From Pseudomonas mucidolens (GTDB lineage Bacteria > Pseudomonadota > Gammaproteobacteria > Pseudomonadales > Pseudomonadaceae): a stretch of DNA of 64,000 bases. The notes below the pieces were generated by a model. The model was given only the letters and a program-made list of their open reading frames with translations, was not told where the DNA came from and searched no databases. Positions within the stretch are counted from its first letter, which is position 1. Each line of letters starts with the position of its first letter. Where the stretch lies: positions 992,001 through 1,056,000 of the forward strand of contig NZ_LT629802.1 of NCBI RefSeq assembly GCF_900106045.1, read 5' to 3'. Of the stretch, positions 42,646 to 52,752 are shown one piece after another. A program made the translations under genes and the position numbers.

Positions 42646-43551
42646 CTAACGCGCCCATTGCTCCATCGCGAAATCGACGAAGGCCCGCAGTTTGGGCAAT
42701 CGGTAGCGGTCTGGGGCGTATAGCAAGTGCATCGGTCGGTAAGGTGGTTGATAGTCGGGCAGCAAGGCCACCAGCTTGCCGGCCAGCAAATCCTGACCCA
42801 CCAGTGCATCGGGCAACATGACAATGCCCATGCCTTCAACGGCTGCGCGTTGCAGGGCTTGGGAACTGTTGATGGTCATCGGGCCGCTGACGGCAATCTC
42901 GACGACACCTTCGGGACCTTGCAGCCGCCATTGTTTGTCGGCATGGCGCCAGTCATCGTTCGAGGGGTAGGCAAACGCAAGGCAGTCGTGTTGCTGCAAA
43001 TCAGCAGGTTTTTGTGGCGTACCCCGGCGTGCGAGGTACTGCGGTGCGGCGCACAGGGTCATGGTGTAGTCCTGCAACGATCGCGCGATCAGGCTGGACG
43101 GCTGCGATTCACCGAGACGGATCGCCGCGTCGAAACCGCTGTCGATCAGGTCCATCGATTGGTCGCTCAGCACCACATACAATTTGATCTGTGGGTAGCG
43201 ACGGGAAAACTCACTCAGCGCGGGAGCCAGCCGTTCGGCGCCAAACGCCGGCGGTGCGGTGATGCGCAACAACCCCTTGGGCGCCTCACTGTGGATCTGC
43301 TCGGCCAGTCGCTCTGAATCGGCCACCAACCCTAGCACCTCCAGACAGCGCTGGTAGTAGAGGCCGCCGAATTCGGTCAGGCTTTGTTTACGGGTCGTAC
43401 GCTTGAGCAGGCTTACACCCAGGCGCTGCTCCAGCGCCCGGAGGTGGTTGCCGACCATTGTGGTGGACATGCCGCAGGCGTTGGCGGCCGCTGTCATGCT
43501 GCCGGCTTCTACCAGTTTCACGTAGACGGTCATTGCCTGGAACACATCCAT
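42646..43551 (-). CDS. LysR-family transcriptional regulator (CrgA-like subgroup)
   Basis: 301-residue regulator with winged HTH MDVFQAMTVYVKLVEAGSMTAAANACGMSTTMVGNHLRALEQRLGVSLLKRTTRKQSLTEFGG, followed by an effector domain (GLLRITAPPAFGAERLAPALSEFSRRYPQIKL). The MD.FQAM start and short domain are typical of the CrgA/DntR-like group that often controls divergent enzyme genes. It is divergent from the broken aminotransferase gene with about 100 bases between starts. Confidence 0.9.
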   Translation of the reverse strand: MDVFQAMTVYVKLVEAGSMTAAANACGMSTTMVGNHLRALEQRLGVSLLKRTTRKQSLTEFGGLYYQRCLEVLGLVADSERLAEQIHSEAPKGLLRITAPPAFGAERLAPALSEFSRRYPQIKLYVVLSDQSMDLIDSGFDAAIRLGESQPSSLIARSLQDYTMTLCAAPQYLARRGTPQKPADLQQHDCLAFAYPSNDDWRHADKQWRLQGPEGVVEIAVSGPMTINSSQALQRAAVEGMGIVMLPDALVGQDLLAGKLVALLPDYQPPYRPMHLLYAPDRYRLPKLRAFVDFAMEQWAR

Positions 43552-43653
43552 TATCAAGCCCTGGTTTAAAGTCATTGCAGTTTGGCGCAGTTTATCCAGC
43601 TCAGGTGGTTAACGATACTGAGCCATCATTACGATGCACTGGAGCCTGACACC

Positions 43654-44824
43654 ATGACCGCCGCCTGTTTGATGAGTACTTATCAACCTTTGCCCCTGAG
43701 CTTCGCCCGGGGCCTGGGCACGCGTCTGTGGGACCAGCAGGGTCGGGAGTACCTGGATGCGGTGGCCGGTGTTGCCGTGACCAATGTCGGTCACTCCCAC
43801 CCAAGGTTGGTATCGGCCATCAGCGAACAGGCCGGATTGCTGTTACATACCTCCAACTTGTACGGTATCGATTGGCAGCAGCGGCTGGCCAGGCGACTGA
43901 CCGAGTTGTCGGGCCTGGATCAGGCCTTCTTCAACAATTCCGGCGCCGAAGCCAACGAAACGGCATTGAAACTGGCGCGTCTGCATGGCTGGAAAAAAGG
44001 TATCGAACAGCCCTTGGTGGTGGTGATGGAAAACGCCTTTCATGGCCGCACCCTCGGCACCATGGCTGCCAGCGACGGACCGTCGGTGCGGCTGGGGTTC
44101 CAGCGCTTGCCGGGGGATTTTATCAAGATCGGCTTTGGTGATCTGGCGGCGCTGGAGGCGATCACCGTGCAATTCGGCACGCGCATCGCGGCGGTGCTGC
44201 TGGAGCCGATCCAGGGCGAAAGTGGTGTGCAACTGGCGCCACCCGGTTATCTGCGGGTTTTGCGCGATCACTGCACGCGTCACGGTTGGTTGCTGATGCT
44301 CGATGAAATCCAGACCGGGATCGGTCGCACCGGCACCTGGTTCGCCTTCCAGCATGAAGGCATCGTCCCGGACGTGATGACCTTGGCCAAAGGCCTGGGC
44401 AACGGAATCCCGATCGGCGCCTGCCTGGCCCGCGCGGCCGTGGCCCGCTTGTTTACTCCCGGCAGTCACGGCAGCACCTTCGGCGGCAATCCACTGGCGT
44501 GCCGTGTAGGGTGTACGGTGCTGGATATCATCGACGAACAAGGCCTGCTGGAGAATGCGGCCAGCCAAGGGGAGCGGTTGCTGGCGCGATTACGCGTGGA
44601 GCTGAGCGAACATGCCCAAGTACTGGCGATCCGGGGGGCAGGGCTTGATGATCGGGATTGAGTTGGTCGCGCCCCAGCGGGATTTGGCGGTGCGGGCCGC
44701 GCGTGAGCAGGGTTTGCTGATCAACGTCACGCGGGGCAAGGTGATTCGCCTGCTGCCGCCGTTGACGATTGATACCAAGGAAGTGGAAATGATTGTGCGG
44801 GGGATTGCCCGGTTGCTGGACTGA
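43654..44824 (+). pseudogene. argD: Acetylornithine aminotransferase-like gene (ArgD/class III) with a frameshift
   Basis: Class III PLP aminotransferase: [64 protein letters not shown], and PLP Lys in [17 protein letters not shown]. At a run of six G (44633-44638) the frame shifts after VLAIRG; in the other frame the sequence continues [61 protein letters not shown], the normal C-terminus. Five G would restore a full gene of about 389 residues. Either a true inactivating slip or a sequencing error in the homopolymer. Confidence 0.88.
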
Positions 44825-44872
44825 ACGCCTTCCTTTCTTGCGTCCTATCTCGTCGGGATGGGCCGGTCGGCT

Positions 44873-45796
44873 CTACGCCGGGGCGCCGGGCAGGCCATTC
44901 AGCCACTCTTGGTTCATGGTCTCGGTATCGCCCAGGTATTCCAGCAGCCAGGTCATGGCCGGGGACAGCTTATTCTGTGCCCAGGCCACGCAAGACGGGC
45001 TGGCGGGGAAGGGCCGGGACAGTTGCAGCGACACCAGCTCACCGCTCTCGATCAGCGTCTGCACCCGATGCGCCGGCACCATGCCGACGCACAGTCCGTC
45101 GCACAGACAGTCCATCGCCGACGCCCAATTGGGCACGACCAGGCGCCGCTGGTTATCCAGCGTCCAGGTGTCGCGCTTGGGCAGGTTGCGCGAGGTGTCG
45201 GTCATGCACAGCGACGCAAAGGGTCGCAATTGATCATCGTTGAGCAAGCCCTCCACCTGTGCCAGCGGATGTCGGGCGCTGACCACGCACACCCAGTTCA
45301 ACAAGCCCATGTCGCGAAAGGCGAAGTGGCTGGCCACCGGCACGGCACTGGTAGCGCCGATCACGATATCGGTGCGTTCATCCGCCAGGGCATCCCACAC
45401 GCCGTTGTACACCTCGTACTCGAGCAGCAACTCGACGTCCGGAAACTGCCGATAGAAATCCAGCACCAGCTGTCGGCAGCGCTGTTGTTTGACGATGGAG
45501 TCCACGGCGACTTTCAATTGGCCGCTCCAGCCGTTGGCGAGCTGCTGGCACAGCCTGCGGGTGCCGAGCATTTTTTTCATCACGCCACGTGCTTCGTCGA
45601 CAAACAGCTTGCCGGCGGGCGTCAGTTCCACATCGCGATGCCGACGTACAAACAGCGGGACAGCCAGCCACTCTTCCAACTGACGCACGGTGTAACTGAC
45701 AGCTGACGGCACGCGATGCAACTCCTGGGCGGCGGCGCTGAAGCTGCCGTGGCGTGCGACGGCATCGATGACATCTAGGGAGTATTCGGACCACAT
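44873..45796 (-). CDS. punR: LysR-family purine-responsive regulator PunR
   Basis: 307-residue homologue of E. coli PunR (YdhB). The N-terminus MWSEYSLDVIDAVARHGSFSAAAQELHRVPSAVSYTVRQLEEWLAVPLFVRRHRDVELTPAG is almost diagnostic. In E. coli it activates the divergent purine transporter gene punC in response to purines. The same divergent arrangement holds here with about 120 bases between starts. The ATG of MWSEYS is preferred over one 15 bases upstream. Confidence 0.93.
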   Translation of the reverse strand: MWSEYSLDVIDAVARHGSFSAAAQELHRVPSAVSYTVRQLEEWLAVPLFVRRHRDVELTPAGKLFVDEARGVMKKMLGTRRLCQQLANGWSGQLKVAVDSIVKQQRCRQLVLDFYRQFPDVELLLEYEVYNGVWDALADERTDIVIGATSAVPVASHFAFRDMGLLNWVCVVSARHPLAQVEGLLNDDQLRPFASLCMTDTSRNLPKRDTWTLDNQRRLVVPNWASAMDCLCDGLCVGMVPAHRVQTLIESGELVSLQLSRPFPASPSCVAWAQNKLSPAMTWLLEYLGDTETMNQEWLNGLPGAPA

Positions 45797-45918
45797 AGCG
45801 TCAGCCTTCAAAAATATTGATAAGAGTGTCCAATTATTATCGCTTCACATGAGATTTGTCAGCTTCATAATGGGCGCCAGGCAGCAAAGTGTTTGATGTC
45901 AGTACTTGAAAGGCTTCA

Positions 45919-47103
45919 ATGAAAAACTCTTTTGGTTTCACGTGGTATCTGGCGGGGTTGAGCATGCTCGGCTATCTCGCCATGGACATGTACTTGCCGG
46001 CGTTCGGCGCCATGGGCGAGCAGTTGCAGATTTCAGCAGGCGCGGTGGGCGCCAGCTTGAGTGTGTTCCTCGCGGGTTTCGCTGTCGGGCAATTGTTGTG
46101 GGGACCGTTGTCTGACCGCCTGGGTCGCAAGCCGATCCTGCTCGCCGGTTTGAGCCTGTTTGTGCTCGGGTGCCTGGGAATGTTCTGGGTCGAGAGCACT
46201 GCGCAGCTTCTGGCGTTGCGCTTTGTGCAGGCGATCGGTGTGTGCAGTGCCGCTGTCAGTTGGCAGGCGCTGGTGATCGATCGTTATCCGGCCGACCAGG
46301 CTCATCGGGTGTTCGCCGGCATTATGCCGCTGATGTCATTGTCACCGGCGCTGGCGCCACTGTTGGGGGCGATGGTCTTGAATCATTGGGGCTGGCAAGC
46401 GATTTTCGCGATGTTGTTGGGCGTATCGCTCCTGCTGCTGTTGCCGACGCTGTTCCTGAAGTCCACGCCGAAACGCCTGACCGCCAATGGCGAAAAGTCC
46501 AAGCTCGGCTACGGACAATTACTCACGTCGCGGCTGTTCACCGGCAACGTCATGATATTTGCCGCGTGTTCCGCCAGCTTCTTCGCCTGGCTGACGGCGT
46601 CGCCTTTCATCCTCGGAGACATGGGTTACAGCCCGAATGACATCGGGCTGAGTTATGTGTTGCCGACGTTGGCGTTTCTGGTCGGTGGCTACAGTTGCCG
46701 TAGCGCCTTGCAACGATTTCAGGGCAAGGTCCTATTGCCTTGGTTACTGGTGGCGTACTGCATCAGCATGGTGGGGTTGTACCTGGTGGCGACTTTGACG
46801 GTGCCGACGCTGACCACTTTGCTGATTCCGTTCTGCCTGATGGCCTTGGTCAATGGCGCCAGCTATCCGATTGTGGTGGCGAATGCGCTGATGCCATTTT
46901 CGGAAAATTCCGGCAAGGCCGCGGCACTGCAGAACACCCTGCAACTGGGGTTGTGCTTTGTCAGCAGCTTGCTGGTGTCATCGATGATCGACCAGCCGTT
47001 GCGGATCACCGTGATCGTGATGCTGGCAACCGCGCCTTTGGCGGTGCTGGGGTATTGGTTGGCGCGGCCCAAGCTCGACAAGTCGAGACTGGCAACTGCT
47101 TAA
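45919..47103 (+). CDS. punC: MFS purine/nucleoside transporter PunC
   Basis: 394-residue Bcr/CflA-type MFS protein homologous to E. coli PunC (YdhC). Twelve hydrophobic segments; motif [22 protein letters not shown] at about residues 58-78, preceded by [21 protein letters not shown]. It is divergent from its regulator PunR and shares its last bases tail-to-tail with the Tsx-like porin gene. Transport of inosine or adenosine-type purines is known for the E. coli protein and inferred here. Confidence 0.92.
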   Translation: MKNSFGFTWYLAGLSMLGYLAMDMYLPAFGAMGEQLQISAGAVGASLSVFLAGFAVGQLLWGPLSDRLGRKPILLAGLSLFVLGCLGMFWVESTAQLLALRFVQAIGVCSAAVSWQALVIDRYPADQAHRVFAGIMPLMSLSPALAPLLGAMVLNHWGWQAIFAMLLGVSLLLLLPTLFLKSTPKRLTANGEKSKLGYGQLLTSRLFTGNVMIFAACSASFFAWLTASPFILGDMGYSPNDIGLSYVLPTLAFLVGGYSCRSALQRFQGKVLLPWLLVAYCISMVGLYLVATLTVPTLTTLLIPFCLMALVNGASYPIVVANALMPFSENSGKAAALQNTLQLGLCFVSSLLVSSMIDQPLRITVIVMLATAPLAVLGYWLARPKLDKSRLATA

Positions 47104-47933
47104 AACGTCAGTTCCATGTTCACGGTGGGCGTTGAGGTGCGGCTGCCACGGCCGCCATCCACGCCGAACTTGTTGTGCCAGTACTCGTAACCCACACCGA
47201 GATACAGGTTGGGCTTGACGCTTGTTCCGGGGCGCACGGCGACCAGCAGCGCAGTACGCATCAAGGTTTCCGGAGCAGTATCACGGGCATTGAAGTCGTG
47301 GCCCTTGTCCCCGACGTGGTTGATGAACCCCTGGAACTTCGCGGCATGGTTGCCGATCTCGAACGGTCGCATCCACGTCAAGTTGAGCATGTAGGTGTCA
47401 TCGAAGGTGTGGTTTGGATCTTTTGCTCCGGGAATGCCGGAATGGTTTTTTTCCTTGTAGTACATCAGGCTCAAATCCAGCACCCCGGCGGTATTGAATT
47501 TCAAGGTCGGGCCGATCACCACCGCACGCTTTTTCGCAGACGCCAGATTGTTGTTGCGGTTGGCGTCGAAACCCAGGGTCAAGGCGTAGTCCTTGATCAA
47601 GCCGGTGCCCAACGGTTTGTCGAACACCCGCGATGCATACAACTGATGCCGGTAGACGGCATAGACTTCGCTGCCGCCCTGATCGGTGCCTTTGCGTGGG
47701 TCGCGGCTGTCGGACAGGAACACGTCGAGGTTGAGAAAGTTGCTGCCGTACTGGTAGCCGCTGGCATGGGTGAAGCTGTAGATGCGTTTGCTGAAGGCGT
47801 TGGGGTTGTTCGGATTGGTGAACTGCTGGCCGTAGCGAAATCCCAAGCTGTTGTTCATCCATTCCACCGCGACAGCCTCCCCGCCGCCGAGAAGTGTGAG
47901 GAATACGGTTGCGCCGTGCAGTGCCTTTTTCAT
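47100..47933 (-). CDS. Tsx/OmpK-like nucleoside-specific outer membrane channel
   Basis: 277-residue beta-barrel with signal peptide [22 protein letters not shown]. It begins the mature part [56 protein letters not shown], the Tsx/OmpK pattern, and ends with the outer-membrane C-terminal signature NMELTF. It should pass nucleosides into the periplasm for uptake by neighbouring permeases. It overlaps punC tail-to-tail by four bases (TTAA), so opposing transcripts would collide. Confidence 0.9.
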   Translation of the reverse strand: MKKALHGATVFLTLLGGGEAVAVEWMNNSLGFRYGQQFTNPNNPNAFSKRIYSFTHASGYQYGSNFLNLDVFLSDSRDPRKGTDQGGSEVYAVYRHQLYASRVFDKPLGTGLIKDYALTLGFDANRNNNLASAKKRAVVIGPTLKFNTAGVLDLSLMYYKEKNHSGIPGAKDPNHTFDDTYMLNLTWMRPFEIGNHAAKFQGFINHVGDKGHDFNARDTAPETLMRTALLVAVRPGTSVKPNLYLGVGYEYWHNKFGVDGGRGSRTSTPTVNMELTF

Positions 47934-48076
47934 TGTTTTAGTTCCTTTGGCGTTTGGCTCATGACGGCCATGCAAGCACCGCCGGGCGCAGTATCGACAC
48001 AGTCAGGCGGGCGCTCAAAGAACAGAATATCGACTGGGCCGCTGCCGAAATGGCAGCACTGAAGCAGGCTTTAAAG

Positions 48077-49027
48077 TCAGGAAATGCGCGGCGTCCGCGG
48101 CTGTTCTTCACGTTCGCGCAGGGCGATTTCTTCGCCGATCAAGTGAGCCATTGACCTCACCGCTGTAGGCAAATCCCGTCCCTTGCGAGCATACAAACCC
48201 AGGTCGCTGAATATCCCGCCCTGGTCATTCAACGGAATATGCAGCAACTCAGCCCTGGCCAGATCAGCTTCCACGCCTATCCGCGTCTGGAACGCGACGC
48301 CCAGTTGCTGGCGTACAAGCTGGCGTGCCAGCTCCATCGAATTGCTTTGCAGCAAGGGTTTATGGGCGACTGCCGCGTGTTTGTGCAGCGGGGCGACCAA
48401 GTGATGGATCGATAACTCACTGTTGGCCTGAATCACCCCGTGCTCGGCGCAGGCGGCATAGCTGATACTGGTGTGTGAGGCCAGCGGATGTCCGGGCGCG
48501 ACCAAGGCTCCGAGACGAAAATGACCGGCGCACAACAAGCTGGTTTCCGCACTGCGGGGCAGGGCAAACGCCAACCCGAGGTCTGCCTGGCCGTTGATCA
48601 CCGCTGCCGGAATCGATTGCGAACCTTGCACCGTCACGCCGACGGTCACCGCAGGGTAACGCAGGCGCATTCGCTTGAGGACCGCAGGCAGTAACGCCAC
48701 GGCTGCGCCCTCCACCGTGGCGATCTCCACGTGACCGGTTTGCACGTCGTGCAAACCTTCTAGCTCAGCGCGTATCCGCTCCACATCCTGCAACACCAGC
48801 ATGACGTGGCGGGTCAGGATCTCGCCGGCCGCCGTCAAGCGCAACCCGCGGGGCAGTCGTTCGAACAGGGCTGCGCCGACTTCGTCTTCCAGTTTGAGAA
48901 TCTGCCGGTTCACTGCCGATGAGGCGACATTCAGCCGGCGCGCCGCTTCACGGATCGAATGACAGCGACGGACCATGTCGAAGTAGCAGATGGCGGGGGA
49001 ATGGATACGGAGCGTGGGGTTGAGCAT
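48077..49027 (-). CDS. LysR-family regulator divergent from a purine permease
   Basis: 316-residue LysR protein with a somewhat longer N-terminus (MLNPTLRIHSPAICYFDMVRRCHSIREAARRLNVASSAVNRQILKLEDEVGAALFERLPRGLRLTAAGE). The effector domain starts near residue 90 (GHVEIATVEGAAVALLPAVLKRM). It is divergent from the NCS2 permease gene with about 170 bases between starts, so regulation of that permease by a purine is the simplest inference. Confidence 0.88.
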   Translation of the reverse strand: MLNPTLRIHSPAICYFDMVRRCHSIREAARRLNVASSAVNRQILKLEDEVGAALFERLPRGLRLTAAGEILTRHVMLVLQDVERIRAELEGLHDVQTGHVEIATVEGAAVALLPAVLKRMRLRYPAVTVGVTVQGSQSIPAAVINGQADLGLAFALPRSAETSLLCAGHFRLGALVAPGHPLASHTSISYAACAEHGVIQANSELSIHHLVAPLHKHAAVAHKPLLQSNSMELARQLVRQQLGVAFQTRIGVEADLARAELLHIPLNDQGGIFSDLGLYARKGRDLPTAVRSMAHLIGEEIALREREEQPRTPRIS

Positions 49028-49198
49028 TTTTTTCAGATCCTGGAGGGCACTGCTTCAAGCCACGGGGCACGGCGGCTGAATGGATTTTTGTAACCTCAAT
49101 GCAGGGTATCTTGTGGACTTGATTGTATACAACTCTATGGACATCCAATCTTTCTATTGCATACAGTGAGCGCACAACAAAAACAGAGACCCCTCACA

Positions 49199-50710
49199 AT
49201 GACTATTCCGAAGACGTCACCGCAACGGCCAGAAGATGAGAATCTCGGCATCGCTGCCAACATGGCTTACGGCCTACAGCATGTGCTTACCATGTACGGT
49301 GGCATCGTGGCCGTGCCGTTGATCGTCGGTCAGGCAGCGGGTTTGTCACCCGCAGACATTGGCCTGTTGATCGCTGCTTCGTTGTTCGCCGGTGGCTTGG
49401 CGACGTTGCTGCAAACCCTGGGGCTGCCGTTTTTTGGCTGCCAGTTGCCTTTGGTGCAAGGCGTGTCTTTCTCCGGTGTGGCGACGATGGTGGCGATTGT
49501 CGGCAGCGAGGGGGCGGGCGGTATACCGGCGATCCTCGGGGCGGTGATAGCCGCATCGCTCATCGGTTTGTTGATCACTCCGGTGTTTTCACGCATTACC
49601 AAGTTTTTCCCGCCTTTGGTGACCGGGATTGTGATCACCACCATCGGCTTGACGCTGATGCCCGTCGCCGCACGTTGGGCCATGGGCGGCAACAGTCGTG
49701 CCGAGGATTTCGGCAGCATGTCGAACATCGGCCTGGCGGCGATTACCCTGGTACTGGTGCTGCTGCTGAGCAAGATCGGCAGTGCAACCCTCTCGCGGCT
49801 GTCGATCCTGCTGGCGATGGTGATCGGTACGCTGATCGCGGTGTTCCTCGGCATGGCTGACTTTTCCAGCGTGACTCAAGGACCCATGTTTGGCTTTCCC
49901 ACACCGTTCCATTTCGGCATGCCGACCTTCCATGTGGCCGCAATCATCTCCATGTGCATCGTGGTGATGGTGACCTTGGTGGAGACCTCGGCGGACATCC
50001 TGGCGGTGGGCGAAATCATCGACACCAAGGTCGACTCCAAGCGCCTGGGTAATGGCCTGCGCGCGGATATGCTGTCGAGCATGTTGGCGCCGATCTTCGG
50101 CTCGTTTACCCAAAGTGCGTTTGCCCAGAACGTTGGCCTAGTGGCGGTCACCGGGGTCAAGAGCCGCTACGTGGTCGCCACCGGTGGCCTGTTCCTGGTG
50201 ATCCTTGGCCTGCTGCCCTTCATGGGCCGGGTGATTGCGGCAGTACCGACTTCGGTGCTGGGCGGCGCCGGGATCGTGCTGTTCGGGACCGTCGCCGCCA
50301 GTGGCATCCGCACCTTGTCCAAGGTCGACTACCGTAACAACATGAACCTGGTCATCGTGGCCACCTCCATCGGTTTCGGCATGATCCCGATCGCCGCGCC
50401 GAGCTTCTATGACCAGTTCCCTGGCTGGTTCGCCACGATCTTTCACTCGGGGATCAGTTCGTCAGCGATCATGGCGATCCTGTTGAACCTGGCGTTCAAC
50501 CATTTCACGGCGGGTAATTCCGATCAACAGTCGGTGTTCGTCGCCGGTACTGAACGCAGGCTGTGCTTTCAGGATATAGCAGCACTGCGGGATGGGGATT
50601 ACTTCCGGGCCGGCAAGCTGTTTGATGCCGAAGGCACGGAAATTCCGGTAGTGGCCGAGGCGCCGGCAAGGGCGCCGGTTACGGGCAGGACCGAGACCAG
50701 CGAGGTATAG
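49199..50710 (+). CDS. NCS2-family purine (uric acid/xanthine-type) permease
   Basis: 503-residue nucleobase:cation symporter-2. Family features: LGIAANMAYGLQHVLTMYGGIVAVPLIVGQAAGLSPADIG, QLPLVQGVSFSGVATMVAI, and the NCS2 signature FTQSAFAQNVGLVAVTGVKSRYV (Q-N-x-G...T) near residue 310. About 14 membrane segments. The Gln at the signature start is typical of xanthine/urate transporters, while uracil carriers differ. A C-terminal hydrophilic tail follows the last segment. With punC and Tsx-like neighbours it completes a purine uptake set. Confidence 0.9.
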   Translation: MTIPKTSPQRPEDENLGIAANMAYGLQHVLTMYGGIVAVPLIVGQAAGLSPADIGLLIAASLFAGGLATLLQTLGLPFFGCQLPLVQGVSFSGVATMVAIVGSEGAGGIPAILGAVIAASLIGLLITPVFSRITKFFPPLVTGIVITTIGLTLMPVAARWAMGGNSRAEDFGSMSNIGLAAITLVLVLLLSKIGSATLSRLSILLAMVIGTLIAVFLGMADFSSVTQGPMFGFPTPFHFGMPTFHVAAIISMCIVVMVTLVETSADILAVGEIIDTKVDSKRLGNGLRADMLSSMLAPIFGSFTQSAFAQNVGLVAVTGVKSRYVVATGGLFLVILGLLPFMGRVIAAVPTSVLGGAGIVLFGTVAASGIRTLSKVDYRNNMNLVIVATSIGFGMIPIAAPSFYDQFPGWFATIFHSGISSSAIMAILLNLAFNHFTAGNSDQQSVFVAGTERRLCFQDIAALRDGDYFRAGKLFDAEGTEIPVVAEAPARAPVTGRTETSEV

Positions 50711-50731
50711 GAAAAAACCGGAATATGACCT

Positions 50732-50760
50732 GTAGCAGCTGTCGAACAGCCAGCTGCCAC
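50732..50760. terminator. Hairpin between convergent genes
   Basis: GCAGCTG and CAGCTGC form a perfect 7-bp stem, extended by partly matching flanks, in the 56-base gap between the convergent permease and hydrolase genes. No T tract; it may act as a weak bidirectional terminator. Confidence 0.4.
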
Positions 50761-50766
50761 GGGTAT

Positions 50767-51714
50767 TCAGGCCAGGATGCGTGTGTCTTGGTCTGTGTGG
50801 TTGTTAGCGCTTGAGCAGGCCTCATCCAGGAACTTCACTACCGTCCCCATGCATGCTTGGCGTTCTTCAACGTGGGGCATGTGGCTGGAGTCTTCGAACA
50901 ACGCCCAGCGCACGTCACCGATCTCATCCAGGAACGGCTTGACCACCAGCGGTGTGGCTTCGTCATGGCGACCGGAAATCACCAGGGTCGGCACATTGAT
51001 TTTCGACAGCCGGCCAATACTCTTCCAGTCCTTCAGGCTGCCAATCACATGGAACTCGGTCGGGCCGCTCATGGCGTGATACACCGTCGGGTCTGAGTCC
51101 ACCTGGGCGAAGGTGCGCGCCACTTCTTCCGGCCAAGGGTTGACCCGACACACGTGCTGATCATAGAAAACCCGCGAGGCGGCGAGGTATTCCGGATCCT
51201 GATAGGTGCCGGCCTGTTCATGCTTGAGCAGGGTTTCATGCACGCCTTCAGGCAACAGCTTGCGCAAGCGATTGGCTTCGGCGACCCAGGTGCGCATGCA
51301 GGTCGGCGAGTTGGCCGGGATAAATGCGCGCAGGCCTTTGGGTTGGCGCATCGCGTGCTCGCTGCCGAGCATGCCGCCCCAGGACTGTCCGAGAATCGCG
51401 TAGTTAGTGCTGATTTGCAGGTGATCCAGCAGGTTGTCCAGTTCTTCCAGGAACAGGTCAACCGTCCAGAACGAAGGATCTGCGTCCGGCAGGTGCGTTG
51501 AGCGGCCATTGCCCAATTGATCATAATGAATGACCGCATGTCCGCTCGCGGCGACGTCCTTGAAGGCGTCCACGTAGTCATGGGTGCAACCCGGACCACC
51601 ATGGAGAATCACCAACGGTGTCTTGCCGCTACCCAGGTTGCCGGTCACGCGGTACCAGGTCTGGTAGTTGCGAAAGGCCGCAAAACCTTCGTGGATCTGT
51701 TCGATGAATTCCAT
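50767..51714 (-). CDS. Proline-iminopeptidase-like alpha/beta hydrolase (PipA-type)
   Basis: 315-residue S33-family hydrolase. [10 protein letters not shown] forms the oxyanion region, GQSWGGMLG holds the nucleophile Ser, and Asp and His of the triad are in GRHDEATP and SSHMPHVEE. Such enzymes remove N-terminal proline or act as amino acid amidases. It lies directly downstream of the LuxR solo gene with a lux-box-like dyad in its promoter, as described for PipA beside PipR in plant-associated Pseudomonas. [14 protein letters not shown] is chosen because AGGG stands seven bases upstream. Confidence 0.88.
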   Translation of the reverse strand: MEFIEQIHEGFAAFRNYQTWYRVTGNLGSGKTPLVILHGGPGCTHDYVDAFKDVAASGHAVIHYDQLGNGRSTHLPDADPSFWTVDLFLEELDNLLDHLQISTNYAILGQSWGGMLGSEHAMRQPKGLRAFIPANSPTCMRTWVAEANRLRKLLPEGVHETLLKHEQAGTYQDPEYLAASRVFYDQHVCRVNPWPEEVARTFAQVDSDPTVYHAMSGPTEFHVIGSLKDWKSIGRLSKINVPTLVISGRHDEATPLVVKPFLDEIGDVRWALFEDSSHMPHVEERQACMGTVVKFLDEACSSANNHTDQDTRILA

Positions 51715-51775
51715 TTCCTGCCCTGCCATGAAAAAATTGGTCAGGTACACGATAATCGGCATGAAAAATTTAAGT

Positions 51776-51796
51776 AACTAGCAAAACAGCTAGGTT
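51776..51796 (-). promoter_or_regulatory. Lux-box-like dyad upstream of the PipA-type gene
   Basis: CTAGC-N6-GCTAG within a CT-N12-AG frame, the general pattern of LuxR-family binding sites. It lies 61 bases upstream of the hydrolase start, in the short gap after the LuxR gene. The right half AGCTAGGTT matches the box at 52652-52673. Confidence 0.6.
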
Positions 51797-51807
51797 TTTC
51801 CTTCGAA

Positions 51808-52572
51808 TCAGTCGTCAAGCAGGCGGTAATGGCTGGCCCTGACGACCGCCTGCACACGGTTTTTCGCCCCCAGTTTGCGCATGGCCGAGGCCAGGTGCAG
51901 GGTGACAACGGCCAGTGAGCGGTTCAGTTGTTCGGCGATTTCTCCTGCGGTCAGACCCTCGGTAGCCCATTTCAAACATTCACGCTCGCGTTTGGTCAGG
52001 CGAATATGCGGGTAGGAGCGTAGCTCTTTACTGAATAACGGGTAGGCCACTTCCTGCAGTGCGTGGGTAATCAGGCTGAAATCGCCCAGCGTCTGGCGAG
52101 CATCTTGCAGTACTTTGTGGGCCTTGCCTGTGCGCAGCCCGGTCAGTGAGGCAAAACCACCCTTGGGCAAGTGAATGGGGACGCTGACGCCGCACGTCAT
52201 TTGCTGGTCGTGCAGGTAGATGGAGACCGGGGCGTGATGACGCTTGATGATCTTTTGCAGTGCCGTGTCGGCCTTGCTTTCGTAGGACCAGACAAACGGT
52301 GACACCGTGTCGAGGGCCAGGTGCTGCACCGGATCAATCTGGTAAAACCCCGCGCTGCACCATAATGAGTGCCAATCGTCAGGGGTATTGCGCAGTTGCA
52401 GCACCGAGGGGGTGATCAGCGAGCCGTCATGATCGATCGGTACTGGCGAATAGTCATACACCAAGGCATCAAAACCCAGTCGCTGGGCTAACACCAGGGC
52501 GTTATCCATCTGCTCGTCCAGGCTCCTGCCGGGCGTGAGATAGCCGTTAAGTGCAGATAATTTGGCCAGCAT
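51808..52572 (-). CDS. pipR: LuxR solo of the PipR/OryR plant-signal subgroup
   Basis: 254-residue LuxR-family regulator with an autoinducer-binding-like domain (residues about 15-165) and a C-terminal LuxR HTH (LTKRERECLKWATEGLTAGEIAEQLNRSLAVVTLHLASAMRKLGAKNRVQAVVRA). Aligned to TraR/LasR positions, Trp57 is kept (PDDW), Tyr61 is replaced by Trp (HSLW), and Asp70, Pro71 and Trp85 are conserved (IDPV, FVW). The Tyr61-to-Trp change is a mark of solos that respond to plant compounds rather than AHLs. No luxI gene is present. Flanking peptidases and a peptide ABC transporter match the known PipR locus. Confidence 0.9.
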   Translation of the reverse strand: MLAKLSALNGYLTPGRSLDEQMDNALVLAQRLGFDALVYDYSPVPIDHDGSLITPSVLQLRNTPDDWHSLWCSAGFYQIDPVQHLALDTVSPFVWSYESKADTALQKIIKRHHAPVSIYLHDQQMTCGVSVPIHLPKGGFASLTGLRTGKAHKVLQDARQTLGDFSLITHALQEVAYPLFSKELRSYPHIRLTKRERECLKWATEGLTAGEIAEQLNRSLAVVTLHLASAMRKLGAKNRVQAVVRASHYRLLDD

Positions 52573-52651
52573 CCTTTCTGCTCCCGAATTTATTTGAATC
52601 TCGATTTACCGCAAGTAGAATGCCACGCCACGGCGAAGGACTGCCAGACCA

Positions 52652-52673
52652 AACCTATAAGAATTGCTAGGTT
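52652..52673 (+). promoter_or_regulatory. Lux-box-like dyad in the divergent pipR/hydrolase promoter
   Basis: Perfect inverted repeat AACCTA-N10-TAGGTT with CT-N12-AG spacing, the LuxR-type pattern. It is 79 bases upstream of both the rightward hydrolase start and the leftward pipR start, so PipR could control both. Confidence 0.7.
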
Positions 52674-52752
52674 ATGGACGCGCGGCATCCTCGGTAGTGT
52701 TGGTTCGAACGGTCACTACCTGCCAGGCCGACACACAACAAGGAATGTAAAC

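Noticed and set aside
41289..42839. A 516-codon open frame antisense to fabV and the LysR 3' end
   Set aside because: It spans two well-supported genes on other frames and contains no motif; typical antisense frame of high-GC DNA.
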